Assembly: GCA_002803225.1 (NCBI GenBank)
Contig: NXFV01001603.1
Coordinates: 1 to 64,000, forward strand
Source of the DNA: Gamarada debralockiae
Taxonomy: Eukaryota > Ascomycota > Leotiomycetes > Helotiales > Hyphodiscaceae
Reading direction: 5' to 3'
DNA: 64,000 nt
The notes under the pieces are model-generated. The model searched no databases. It was not told the DNA's origin and was given only the letters and a program-made list of their open reading frames with translations. Below are positions 33,957 through 45,270 of the stretch, piece after piece (position 1 is the stretch's first letter; every line of letters starts with the position of its first letter). The position numbers and the translations under genes are program-made.

Positions 33957-35080
33957 ATGGATACAACAAACCAAGACATCGAGCCTAGGTATGGACGAAT
34001 TGAACCTGGCGTCTGTTTGTCTCCAAATACAAAGGTTAGACTAGAGTCAGATGACCAACTTCCTGAGATTCGAAATTCTGGCTTCGAGTACTTTGAGAAA
34101 ACTCCCTCTCTTACGGCCAATCTACTCCGAAACAATGGATCTCGGACTAGGCGAAAACCACTACCGCTAACACCAACGGAATGGACTGAAACTCGTCCTG
34201 GATCAAATCTTTCTGTCTCTTCAGTCTCTGCACCAACTTTTAGGGATCACAAACAGCCAGCCCAGATAACTGCAGTTCGTACAACTGAGAGGGTTTGCAC
34301 CGCCTGGATGGCTAAGGGAACCTACGGCAGCGGCTAAGATGAAGTCGACCGAGACCATTGAAATATGAAAACCACGAACGAAAATGTCCACTTCGCAACT
34401 GACATATTCTAATCTTTCCTCTTCTCTCGCCATCAGTTAACAACACATTTCCAGGACGGAACGAAAAAAATATAAACCCGGTCAACCAGTGACCTTGTTC
34501 GACAGGAGCAATTTCGTTTCAGTATTGATCGACGGAAAAACAGTGGCACTGATAGATGACAAAGCCAGCTTGAACGATCTGTAGTTCGAGGGGGCGAAGT
34601 TTGGGTCTACTGTCCTCCCGATTCTATTCTCCGCTATCGTTGGAGGTACCCTGCGATTACTGCCTAGGTGGAAGGCTGAGAAAGGTTCATAACTTGATGT
34701 ATGTCGGTTTTCTGCATTGGTTTGGCAGCGCTAATCTCTCAATTTTCAAGACCCTGAATTGCTATTCGGAAGCAGATCTGTTGTCAGCACCCTGTTCATG
34801 ACGTTCGCACTACGGACATTGCTGGTCCTCAACTTTGGACTCCCAATTGCAGGGCAAGCTTCAATGCGTTTTTTGAGCCTGCGAAATGTGGCGGGCGAGT
34901 AAGTGAATGCTCTTGGGCACTACTTCCCGCGCCAGGCATCTGTCCAAACTTTCCTGTAGAGAAGATGGTAACACCAAGTCGAGAAAGCGGGTATCTCAGT
35001 GCGATGGCTTTTGGAAGTCAAGTTGGCATAAGTACGACAGTTTATAGTGGGAGTGGACCATGCGACTTGGATGGCTATTG
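33957..35080 (+). pseudogene. Fungal integral membrane protein relic
   Basis: An N-terminal open frame from ATG 33957 (about 125 codons, Pro/Thr/Arg-rich, soluble) is followed in shifting frames by membrane-protein pieces: VLPILFSAIVGGTLRLLPRW and KAEKG near 34610-34690; CIGLAALISQFSRP; LLFGSRSVVSTLFMTFALRT (about 34760-34820); and GLPIAGQASMRF. The GSR...ALR...GQAS order occurs in large multi-pass proteins of filamentous fungi with unknown function. Numerous stops separate the pieces. The N-terminal part could belong to another gene. Confidence 0.5.
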
Positions 35081-35656
35081 ATGAGTGCTTTAGCTGCACG
35101 AATAAAGAATATCACACTTAGTGAATGATAAGGTCTACTGTCAAGAATGTGGCATTTCTAGCGGTTGGGGCTAGAAGGCGTGGTGTATCCCAAATCTGGC
35201 CTTGTTTGCACTTGGAAAGTCGTAAGGGAGCAAAATTGCCAGCGATTGACTCCGTTGAAATAGCGCGAGCAAGGATTTTGTTTATCGATACGCATTCCAT
35301 TCGTACTCCAGACATTAGTAAGTGGTTTAAGGGGTCAGTAGATTTCTGCTCTTCTCCTAGCCTCTGGCAAGATTGTCGATTGCAGGACCAGATTGTTCCT
35401 TATTGAACACAGTGGTTCGTGCCTAGAAGCTCCTTAAATAGTACGTGGGAAAGTAAGCAAACAGAAGTGCGCAAGGAGCATGGTCTCTACGAGTAATGAT
35501 GCGGGAAATTATTTGCTGTAATAGCATTTGCTTATTTGCTGTTGAGGGCTAAGATGTCAAGTCGTGCTGTACCACACATTTATCCACCCCATCTGTCCCA
35601 CCACCTCAATGCATAATCCACTCCTTGCTCCTTACTCCCCTCTGAAGATTCCGAAA
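35081..35656. other. Intergenic, no supported gene
   Basis: Downstream flank of the secreted peptide gene. A 93-codon frame at 35125-35406 has no recognisable features. Confidence 0.4.
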
Positions 35657-35886
35657 TCAACAGCATCGAGTAACCAAATCGGCGAAGTCTCCGCCACGCT
35701 TGCCCAGCTCGCAGCAGTTGTAAAGCTCCTCTGGAAGTGGCATTGGGGAACGGACTTCGACTATATGGCTTGTTAGATTGAGCCTCTTGGCTAGACATGG
35801 GTTGATAAGATACCAGTTGGTGCTGGGACAGCAAGGCTGACCGAGATCAGAAGGGCGGCCATGGTGAAGAGTTGCTTGAACTGCAT
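35657..35886 (-). CDS. Small secreted peptide with two Cys-Cys pairs
   Basis: Two exons, 35886-35814 and 35760-35657, with a 53-nt GT-AG intron in phase 1; 58 aa. The N-terminus is a clear signal peptide (MQFKQLFTMAALLISVSLAV, then PAPT). The mature part of about 35 residues has a PMPLPEELYNCCELGKR segment, a dibasic Lys-Arg that could be a Kex2 site, then GGDFADLVTRCC at the very end. Four Cys in two adjacent pairs. No family recognised. It could be an apoplastic effector-like peptide, a signalling peptide, or a ribosomal-peptide precursor given the UstYa gene 1.5 kb away; only the secretion signal is directly supported. The intron and in-frame join argue against a chance frame. Confidence 0.68.
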
Positions 35887-37410
35887 TTTGACGCGCTGTG
35901 GGAGTGCTGGGAAGTTGTTTCGTTTTGAGATCTGAGTAGTTGTGCTCGACTCCAAAAAGTGCCGATCAGATCCCTTCTTATATTTTCGGAAGACAAGTGA
36001 GACGACAGAGAGAATCACCTGTTAAAACCTCCTTCCTTATTCGATCAAGCTCTCTCACGATAGTGATCATCACCCTGTGGGACTTGGTTAATGATAGAGG
36101 AAACCCAATCCGGCGTCCCTGCACCAACTAGAATGTCGGGGGTCCCAACACCAAAGCTCCATTTGCGCCAATCCTCGTGGCAAACGCTTTACCCTAGTTA
36201 TAGCTGATCATTTGGGATTCTGCAGTACTTGATAGATCTCCACGAGCCACCTACTTAGACGGTTCCTTTGCGAGTGGTCCGACTTCTTGGACAATGGGTT
36301 CCCCACCGCTCATCCACTCAAGTAAGTTCCTTGCCTCTAGTTGCTATGTGGGACCTTCCACATCGAGAGTCCGAGCAGTGTCACTCTCCATGAGAGCTCC
36401 GAATTCAAGGGAATTCTAGATCTTTGCTTCAAGTGGTCTGTTTCTTTAGCCTACACTTTCCTTGGTACTTGCAAATGGAAACTTGATACAAGCTTCCCGG
36501 CAACTCTAGGCGCCCCTGCGGGCCTACATTGCAGTTCCACAGAGCCAGCACGGTTGTGTTGAGCTATGTAACTTCAGCACAAAGACGAATATCTCGGCAA
36601 AATGGTAAATGCCAAGACGGAAGCATTCACCATTGACGCGGACATCCGAATTTGTGGTCTGGAAGCAGTTGAATAGAACTAAAAAGGAAGGTCGATGATG
36701 TGAGATTGCGTTTGTGATCAGATTGGATGAGATACAAACGACTTGAAAGGGTGCAACGTATTCCTATTCTAGTAGAGAAAAGCAAGATCTGGACTCCAAC
36801 TTGTGCAGAATTAGAAATGCTCGAAGAGATCCACAGACCAAAAGATGAGTATTGTGTTTAATCATCAGTAGCCTTCAAGGTCAGAAACATTCCGTAAGCT
36901 GAAGAAATACCACGTCAAGCACCTCTCGAAAGTTTGAAAGAGCTTAATACTGCGGCATACAACTCGATTGCATGACGGTAGCAATGGCGTAGAATACGGT
37001 AGTGCGAATCAAACTAGGTTCGCTTCTGCATGGTCCGCAGCTTGCCTCTGAAGATGCAACGATTTAAATCCTTCGTTCAAAATAGGAAGGTGGGGGATAA
37101 GGGAAAAAGACCGAGTGCGGCGTAGATATGGCGGGGGAGCTTACCCGTCTATCAATCCGAAGATCCGAATGTAGCAAAGTGCAAGAACACGAATCATTTG
37201 TTGAGAAACCTCTGTGCCAAGGAAAAGCTTCGTCTTCACAGCAAGTTCTGGTCGATGTTGATCCCTCACTCTGCAGTGAAGGACGAATGCACCTTGTCTA
37301 GTAGGTAAGCCGAGGAACACCAAGCTGAAGTCAACTGACGTAGATTCAGAAATTCGGGTCCGTTTCAGTAATTTGCTGTGGCACTGGCTTCAATCAACTT
37401 GTCGATACCT
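35887..37410. other. Intergenic between the divergent peptide and UstYa genes
   Basis: About 1.5 kb shared upstream region of two divergently transcribed genes. No repeat-core precursor, tRNA or other coding signal that I can support. Confidence 0.45.
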
Positions 37411-38383
37411 ATGGCTTCACACGCGCGAGGATGCTCGAGGAGAGAGAAAGGATATCAGTATATTGCTGGAGAAGACTCCTTCGCAGACGACACATCTGAG
37501 GATGCTCTACTCCCTCAACTTGGAGAGCGAAAGACCTGCGCACTCTTGTATGTCTTAACGATTTTGAATGTTGTCATATTCGCCATGACTCTTCTGCTTT
37601 TCATCTTGATGAGATCGGGAACTACATTAAGAGAGACCCAACGGAATAGAATACTGAAGGAGTCATCTTTCTACTGTGGGTCCTTCAAACGCTGCGCTGC
37701 TTTCAACTACTGACATGTTTGAAGCACCAATCTTCGATAAAATGGACATTTCGTCAAGCCCAGTAATGCTGAATGGGACACTGGCAGACGAGCAAGACCC
37801 GCCTTCCATATATCGACAACTGCCAAGCCCCGAAGTTGATGCAGAATGGAAGCGTCTCTCTCCCTCAGGATTCATAATCTTGAATACCTCCGAAATCACA
37901 CGACTTGGAAAAGATCCCTCAAAGACTGCACGAACGCCAATTGAATGGGGATATGGACCGGACGCCCACTTGGGTCGAATTGACGCCTTCCATCAGATAC
38001 ACTGTCTCGATGTTGTTCGACGGCGCATGTTTCCAGATTACTACACAGAAAGAAAGATTTTGGAAGATGTTCATCCGATGCACTGTCTGCACTTGCTGCT
38101 TCAGAACTTGATGTGCGATGCGAGTGTTGATATCATCACCCATAATTGGATGGAGACGCAGGAGAGGCCGTTTCCAGACATGAGTCTGAATAGACAGTGT
38201 CGGGACTTTGAATCAATCATTGATTGGCATGAAGCACATAGGATACCTAATGGGATGGGGGAGATCAAGGAATTGAAGATGCCTCCTGATGTAACTCCGC
38301 TGCCACTGTCCCCTCAGCTGCGGGAACTTTTGGAGAAGTTTGAGAACCAACGGATGGAAGAGACAACGCAAAATAGAATTTAA
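37411..38383 (+). CDS. UstYa-type (DUF3328) oxidase-like protein
   Basis: Two exons, 37411-37675 and 37725-38383, with a 49-nt intron (branch-like CTGAC); the junction restores the family motif FYSP; 307 aa. One membrane helix at about 43-66. Two HxxHC motifs: HQIHC at 178-182 and HPMHC at 205-209, followed by CRDF and W residues typical of the family. UstYa proteins act in the secretory pathway and catalyse oxidative cyclisation or related steps in fungal ribosomal-peptide (dikaritin) and some other secondary-metabolite pathways. No classical cluster partners such as a P450, methyltransferase or multi-core precursor are nearby. ATG 37411 is the first in frame. Converges with the decayed gene at 38573-40323. 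Confidence 0.85.
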
Positions 38384-38572
38384 TCTAGACATAGCCTAGA
38401 CTTCTCTCTCTTGCTTCGAGAATTATTTAACACCTTCGTGCTACCCAATTGCCTAGCCAGGCTATTTAGCAGGTTAAGGTCTCGTTCGTTATCGCAATTA
38501 AGCAGACAAATCACGCCATCAACTAAGAACGGCCATGCACTACCACCCATCGCATCAATTCGGTTCATACCA

Positions 38573-40323
38573 TCAGGTCCGCTTTCTAGCCACTAAGCTC
38601 TGGTAAAAATCGTGATCGTAGCCAATGCATTCAAGGTACTCGTACGAGAGTCTCAATGAGGTTGTGGTGGCACTTGCGGGCTGTATTGCGTACGCATTAG
38701 TTCTCATGTTGTCTTATACAAGGGGTTGACTTACCAGTCAAAAGCTTTCAGGATACTGTTTGCCCAGCCGATTCCTTGAGCAGTCTGTTCAGCACTGACA
38801 CAATGAGTCCGTTGCTCCTCCCAACTGTGATGACCACAGTCAACAAGGTCTCAATCCATAATCTGTATGCCTCCTCGGGATTTCTCGACGACTTGGCTCG
38901 AGGCACGGTGGGTTACCCAGTGTTATTTGAAATGCTCGGGAAGTGCGAGCATTTCGTTCTCGCTCATTGACAGGGAGCACGTGGCTCATGGTAGGTCCCA
39001 AAGCATCGATATCGCCCATTGTTTCGACAAATGAACAATGGAAATGATCCTCCTTCCTCCTCAAAGTCTGGGATGGAGAAAGAGACCTGCGTCCCGTGTT
39101 TCCTTGATTCTCGAGGTAGCAAGGGTTCGAAGTCTGGATTAAGAACTCTGTATTACCGGAGCTTGGGGTAGCGTTGATACTGGCCAATATTTGCAGGAAG
39201 GACGTCATATCGGCCGTTTGAAACTGGCATTCCCTTATGAAGGGCTCTTAACAAAGGGAATGAGAAGTCTTCATTTAGCTGACTCGGTAAACTGATGTCC
39301 TCTAGAGGAGAGAGTTTTGAAACCACAACTGGCATTTGCACGTCGCCGTAGATTAATATCGTTCTCTTGGAGACCGGCTGGGAGCTAGGCTCTTGTTCAG
39401 AGCCCCACAGGCTGTGTTGGAAGTTCTCGTCTGGGCCCAAGGCGCTATAAAGAAGTCAGTCAGGCTGGCTTTCGAAGACATGGAACAACTACCAACCTTT
39501 GAGAAGTAGTCTCGACTGTTTTACGACTGTCTGCTGTGGCACAGACGATAGACCAGCCACTTTCATCAATGCTAGAAAGCCTCACTGGCATATGTGAGTC
39601 TCCTTCCCACCTCCCAGACTTGAGTGCTTTTCGAGTTTGCTTGATTTGATCGTGGTGAACTTTGAGGAATTTTCGCATCTCTGCTCGATAGACTTCTCGT
39701 TGGTTTGCTAACTTTGAGATTTGCACTGCAAGCTGGGTTGTGCTAGGGAATTTTGTTGACGAATGGCTGGATAAGAACGGGAACTAGGTTCGAGGGGGCT
39801 TCGAGCTGGGGTCGTGTGATTCCTGGCTCGGTACCTTTTGTGGGTTCAAGTGATGAGGTTCTCGACTTCATTGAAGCCTTCGGCTTAGCAGCCTGATGGC
39901 AAGCCCGATTAGCTTGCCTATGCTTGTGCTGGTTGATTTGACGTGGTGCGTAAGCCATTAAAGCATCTTTGACCCAACCTGAAAAGAATGGGGGAAGCCC
40001 GGACTGAACTTGGAAGTCATTCTCCAGTTCTTGGCATATGGAACCCACTGCAGCAGCTTTGTCTTCTAGCTTATAATTCCCAGTGCCTGATTTGGAAAGC
40101 GATACTGGCCTGTTCTCCAGATGTTTGCAGGCCAGCAACCTAAGCGACTCCCTATTGTCCAGTCCGGTTATACTAATTATGAGATCTTCTAATCTCGCCC
40201 AGTTTTTGGCAGCGGAGCTCTGTCAAGGCTTACCCACTCGGTGAAATTGTTATTCTCGGGCACATTGAACCATACAGTTTGGATCTCGAGTTCAGAGCCA
40301 ACAGGGAAAGGCTTCGGAGCCAT
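38573..40323 (-). pseudogene. Decayed gene A of an unknown paralogous pair
   Basis: Starts ATG 40323 with exon 40323-40238 joining 40151 onward in frame. Further pieces run through 39743, 39726-39467 (a good intron follows, to 39441) and 39153. The C-terminal part reads MSENEMLALPEHFK, TAA at 38925-38923, HWVTHRASSQ, TGA at 38853-38851, then ILKAFD, an intron, and SLRLSYEYLECIGYDHDFYQ to the stop at 38573. Frame changes occur near 39740 and 39150. The TAA fits a CAA codon changed by C to T. The last exons match gene B at 41500-42866. The family has an aromatic SYEYLECIGYD motif; I do not recognise its function. Confidence 0.55.
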
Positions 40324-41499
40324 TACTGGACCACGGGCTGTTAGAATGTGGTCCACATATTATATAAGGTTAGACGGGATGCAGTATAACTACTTACAGC
40401 CTTTTGAAATTTGACAACGATATGGGAACTCCTCCCTAGAGGTTCAATTGAGATGCACACGCGGGGTCAGTCTTGTATACTGAAATGACGAGACTTGGGT
40501 GTCGTTGCCCATATGTCTTTGGGTTTGTGTACTCGTGGAAGTGGGGTAGCTTAGGTGATGCTCGTGGGAGGCGAGGTAGTCATGTGTGAGTCGTCCCAGC
40601 GATAAGTTGGCCTGAGTAAGAATGTTCGCGGAGGTGAAATGGTGTGGTATTTGGTCGCGGATGTGAGGGAGCAGTATGAGAGTGGCCGCGGAGGCGATGT
40701 AATATGGCGATGATGTTCACGGACGCGAGGTAGCCTTGATGAACGCTTGCGACTTGGAAGCAGTTCATGAGGATAGCCGCGTACATGAGATAGTTTGTGT
40801 TAGGAAAGCGGTGGACGTGAAGCGTTCAATTCCTATGTGTGTCTTTGGATGTTGGAAAGAGCGAGAGGCAAGAGGCAAAGCGAATGATGTTGTTAGTTAC
40901 ATATAATTGTAGATAGCTGAATATCTAGAAAGACTGCACTAAGGTGAAAACAGTGAATTACTTCGAACCCTAGGCGACTTCGAGAGCCGCGGAGTACTGG
41001 GATTGAGACGAGGTACCTTTTGCAGTCAGCTTGCCAAAACTTACCGCTTGATCAACGGTTGCCCCCAAGTCGACCCGAACTGAATATGGGATGTTGTACG
41101 CAGCCACCACTAGAATTGATTGTGACGTTATCATATACTCCGAAAGCTGAATGTGTAAGGTAGGTGGTATGGCCGGAGTTGGTCTTTCAACTTTTAATGA
41201 CCATAATCCCATAACCTAACATGAAAGGAGTGCAAGAATTATGAGAGTGTTGTCTTTAGTAAACTTTGCATCTTGTAAAGAACTAATGACAGACCTCGCG
41301 ACTTCTACAAGACCTGTCAACCAAAGTTATGTGGACTGGGAGCCATTAATTGTAGCGCAAAGAAACAAGATTCAGAAAAAGCGATTGATACCACAAGGAC
41401 TAACACAATAAAAGCCATCCTAAGCATGCCCTCATTTTATGTGTGATACTGATACAATGAATCCCTTCGGCTGCCATGAAGTGTATCATCCATCCCACT
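40324..41499. other. Intergenic between the two paralogues
   Basis: Contains a degenerate minisatellite (listed separately) and one 80-codon ATG frame on the minus strand, 41212-40970, without signal peptide, motif or intron support. I leave that frame uncalled. Confidence 0.4.
40560..40830. repeat. Degenerate minisatellite, period about 30-33 bp
   Basis: The pattern GCGGAnGTGAnnn recurs at about 40626, 40657 and 40690, with weaker copies near 40575 (GGAGGCGAGGTAG), 40720 (ACGGACGCGAGGTAG) and 40780 (GCGTACATGAGATAG). Units differ by many substitutions and small length changes. Confidence 0.5.
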
Positions 41500-42866
41500 T
41501 CAACGATTCTTCCTCACATCAATCCAGGGGGCTAATATCCCATTCTCCGTAGCCACCACTTTCTCCCGCACCAGCCATTTGTAAAATTTCGTATCAAAGC
41601 CGATGCACTGAACGTATTCATAGTAGAGCCTAACGCTGGGTGCAGTGCCGAAATCCGGCTACGAATTGTCAGCCAAATAACCTTATTATATAATTGTTGA
41701 AATGAGATGAGGGCTTACTTGATCGAAAGCATCTCTGAGATCCTGCGAAAAATGCAGCGACCCTCCTAATCCGTTAAGGCTTTTATTAGCCAATGTCCTT
41801 GAAGTGGTCGAGATTTGTATGGGCACCAAAACGGAACCATTCGGCCCAGTGCGTCTTCACCTAATCCTCCAGCTGTACCATCTCATTGCGTCCATTTGAT
41901 CGACGCCTGGTCTGTATAGATGCCGTAATAGCGATGCGCTTTTGTTTCATGGATGAAAACGGCAAATTTGGAAGGAGTCTTGTGTCGACTGAGGCCTGAG
42001 ATCTCAACACCATGTTGACCGAGCTTTGGTCGCGACACGTGAGATAAAATCCTCCCAAGTGTCGAACACTGATTGTGGATGAGCGACTGAGTAAAAGAAA
42101 AGTGATAGGATCCTTCGGCTGGCCTCGTCACGGACTTTAGGAACTCGGTAGAGCATTCGACGGCCGACTCTGGAAGAATACCGAGTTTCGGCAATGGGAA
42201 TTTCGCAACTACAATAGGCATTGTTGACATCGAAGTATTGGAAGGGCCTTGCAGGTCACTAGTAAATACACTGTGGGGAGCTGTCTCGGAGCTGGAGGCC
42301 ACAGCAGGCGATGGCATTCCATTACCGGAAAGGCCTAGCTGGTCGGGAACAACCACACTGATAGCAGCTGTCTCGGAAGTCGACGGCACACCGGGTTGTA
42401 CAGGCACATCTGGCGAAGAGGGAGTACGAGTTCCTGGTCGTGGAGGTCCCTGCGAGTGAGCCAGTGCTCCGAGCTGTAGCAACTGGGGTAAATTGACAAT
42501 AAATGCACTTATTGAGGTTGTCCATAGGGCTGCTACCGCCTTCGCGCATGATGGGTAAACACCGTCGTTGTTAGAGCAGTAAGTTGTGGGATGAATTGTT
42601 GAATCCAGGTGAAAGATTGAAGAAAGGGACATCAAGCGATATATACTGCCTTCCTGAAAGAAAGTAAATATGGAAATGGGGAAAGAGCCGGAGGCCACTG
42701 GCCCTTCCACGACAACTGGTTGCATGTCCATAAGACTTCTTATTAGTCTTTGCATATCCAGAACACACTTCATTAAAGTGGAAAGAAGATACTTCAATCG
42801 TTCTTTCTGTCGCAACGAACAGAATATACGTTCACAGCTACGCAGTATCTTTGATATCTCGCAGTT
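41500..42866 (-). pseudogene. Decayed gene B of an unknown paralogous pair
   Basis: A long open frame (42866-41883, no ATG at its start, so a 5' exon is missing or lost) encodes a helical N-terminus, a Ser/Pro-rich middle, MPIVVAKFPLPKLGILPES (counterpart of MPVVVSKLSPLEDISLPS in gene A) and HRYYGIYTDQASIKW. A one-base frame change near 41886 is followed by NEMVQLED, a TAG, and VKTHWAEWFRFGAHTNLDHF; the TAG fits a CAG codon. The end is SLHFSQDLRDAFDQ, an intron of about 60 nt, and SVRLYYEYVQCIGFDTKFYK to TGA at 41500. Same architecture and motifs as gene A, hence paralogues, both broken. Function unknown. Confidence 0.6.
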
Positions 42867-43155
42867 TAATTACCAAACTCTTGCACCCAGCAGAGGCTCC
42901 TTTTAACTTTGAAATCGCTGTGGATTCGCCGAGATGGACTGGGGGATTCATGCCATATGGTTCTGTTATGAGAGGACGGAAGAGGATATCAAATCGAAGT
43001 CGGAGACGAAGCGTCTTCTTGTGCACGGACACCCAAAATCACCACGAACGCGTTTCCCGCATCGTAGAAATGTTCCAAGGAAAAGTGAACTTCCTCCTCC
43101 TCACACTATGCTCAGGTCTTCTTCTCCCCATAGATGATCTCTATTCATATATGCA

Positions 43156-44173
43156 ATGCCCATCTGCATAGAATGTCGTTATCCAGTCAAGACTCTGTAC
43201 ACCGAATATTCGGGCGCCGATGACAAGTCAAGCGGCCATGGAGTCCGTCTCACAGTATGCAAGAACTGTGGTCGATTCTGTGATAAGTACGTCGAGCATG
43301 ACTTTGTCGTTCTCTTCATAGATCTGGTTTTGATTAAGCCGCAAGTACGTGGAACTCTTGGCACTCGGAGAGTAGTTGCTGATGGAGAATAGGTCTACCG
43401 GCATCTCCTCCATAATACATTAATGAGAGAGCATGATCAATTCGATGTACGGCCTCTTCCTCTCTCACTCACACAACTACTGACATGAAACCCAGCCTTC
43501 AATAGTCCGCCTCGGCATACTCCTCCTACTCTTCGACGTCTACCTAACCTGGGCACGGATTGAGAAGCAAACCTCCGCCCCCGCATCCGCCAACGAAACG
43601 AACAACAGCAATTTCCTCCGCCTCTCCCAACAACCTATCGTCTTCCAATATGTCTTCTTCCGTACGCAGCCCTTCCCTATCTCTCTCTATTCTCGCTAAC
43701 GATCTATAGTAATCCTCTGTGCCCTCTCAACCCTCTCCTTCCACCTCTCCATTCGCTTCTTGACCTCCAGCCCCCTTTCCCCCCTCGTTCTCAGCCACCT
43801 CATTCCCCGGTACCCCCGCCCGAACTCCGTTTCCACCGCGCTGCTCGTCAGTTCCTCCACAAAGCTCTTCCCCATCCTCATGGTGATATGGGAATACGAC
43901 GTCCCTGCCGCAGCACGTTCCTTGGGATGGGCTGTCGTTGCGAATAATGTTGAAGCATTGAAGATATTGCTGGATTGTGGGTACGGGACTGCGGCGATAC
44001 TGGCGACGGTGGGTGCTATTAGCAGGTGGATGGTTGGGAGGGGGATTCTGTGGGTGATGGGACTGGATGGGGTTGATACGGTGGGGGATAGTGGGGTTGC
44101 GTCGGATGGGAAGGCGTTGTGGGCGTTGGTGGAGTTGGGGAGGGAATGGGGTGGGAGGTTGGGTTTGGGATAG
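43156..44173 (+). CDS. ARV1: Arv1 lipid homeostasis protein
   Basis: Four exons: 43156-43344, 43393-43446, 43496-43661 and 43710-44173; introns of 48-49 nt; 290 aa. The Arv1 homology domain is unmistakable: MPICIECRYPVKTLY with zinc ligands Cys4 and Cys7, VCKNCGRFCDKYVEHDFV with Cys35 and Cys38, then LFIDLVLIKPQVYRHLL and membrane helices (LGILLLLFDVYL, VFFLILCALSTLSF). Arv1 resides in the ER and supports sterol distribution, sphingolipid balance and GPI-anchor synthesis. The C-terminal part is Gly/Val-rich and less conserved, as usual. Converges with VMA9. Confidence 0.95.
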
Positions 44174-44520
44174 TGAGTGATGAAGAAACGGTATTTTTGG
44201 GTTTGATAATTCACTCTCTGGGTACAGATCTGTAGTGCCCGAAGATCTATGGTAGGGGAGCGTGACCTGTCGCTCCACCATCCTGACATCCATCCCTTCA
44301 CAGCTTGCAAGGCCACCTCATCCAGAGATCACAGCATTTCTCTTGTTCCAACCAATGTGTCGATATCTGAGAGAGATCCTTCTCATTGATCAAACCAAAT
44401 ATCTCAAACCCATATCAATATACAAGCATAGCATCAAAGCCATTGATCGCTTCGCCCTCAACGCCCAAAATGTACACCTACTCAGCCACTCATGTCATCT
44501 CCTCTAATAGACACCATCCT
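44174..44520. other. Convergent 3' region between ARV1 and VMA9
   Basis: About 350 bases holding the 3' UTRs of two convergent genes. No other feature. Confidence 0.5.
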
Positions 44521-45032
44521 TCAACTCTCATGCGCCGCAAAATCTCTCAAGTCTCCGCGCAGTGGTTTAATAAGTGGGTGCCATTGGGCAAGGAACGTAA
44601 TCGCTGTGAAGAACGTAAGTTAAGATTCTTTTCAACGCCGCTTTGACTTCGCAAATCTCCGCAGAGTCTCATGCAGATATTGAAGGTAGGAAGGTAAGGT
44701 ATGGGGGATAGAACGTACCCCACATGATATAGCAGCTTACGAACGAGAGAATAAGGGAGCTTCGCCAGATTCTGTTCGAAAGTTAGCCGACAGGTTCTTG
44801 GTCTGCAAATGGCCCAGAAGGCGTTGAGTCGAGTCGCGAAGGTATGAGAGGATGGAGAGAGACATACGTTTGTGTCTCGCCTTTAGGAGAGAAGAACCAG
44901 GCTGCTCCGCTCGCCAGGACGACAACCACGAGGCCGATAATGATGCTCCAGCTAGATCGAAAGAATCCAGTCAGTAAATACATTGATGCCGATGTTTTGA
45001 GAAGTGGGAGAGTTCGCATACCCGTTCGCCAT
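44521..45032 (-). CDS. VMA9: V-type ATPase subunit e
   Basis: Four exons: 45032-45022 (11 nt), 44951-44868, 44771-44719 and 44603-44521; 76 aa. All junctions are GT-AG and in frame. The product MANGWSIIIGLVVVVLASGA, followed by AWFFSPKGETQT and a second helix ending ITFLAQWHPLIKPLR, matches subunit e throughout. This small two-helix protein is part of the membrane V0 sector of the vacuolar proton pump. Such a tiny first exon is easily missed by gene predictors; a longer open frame across the first intron (to 45019) is an artefact. Confidence 0.95.
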
Positions 45033-45270
45033 GTTGGTGAGTGTCTTGGAAGCTTGGCGTTGAAGCTGTGAAATATTCTTCAGATGCTTCAGATGCTGTA
45101 GATGCTGTGGTCCGCAGCAGTCGAGCTTGGAGGACTCGCTTAGTCATCCATATTTCGGGTCATTTTCGAGCTTTCTTTTCTTGAGCTCACAGTTCCAACA
45201 AATTTCGATCGTCTTGAATTTTCACACTTTTATTGGACCTTCAATTGTTTATCCTTAAATTCTAATTCAT

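Noticed and set aside
40970..41212. 80-codon ATG frame on the minus strand
   Set aside because: No domain, signal peptide or intron support; it lies between two decayed genes, so it may be chance or a fragment.
43696..44316. Frames of 206 and 188 codons opposite ARV1
   Set aside because: Antisense shadows of the ARV1 3' exon, Pro/His-rich because of the Gly/Val-rich sense strand.
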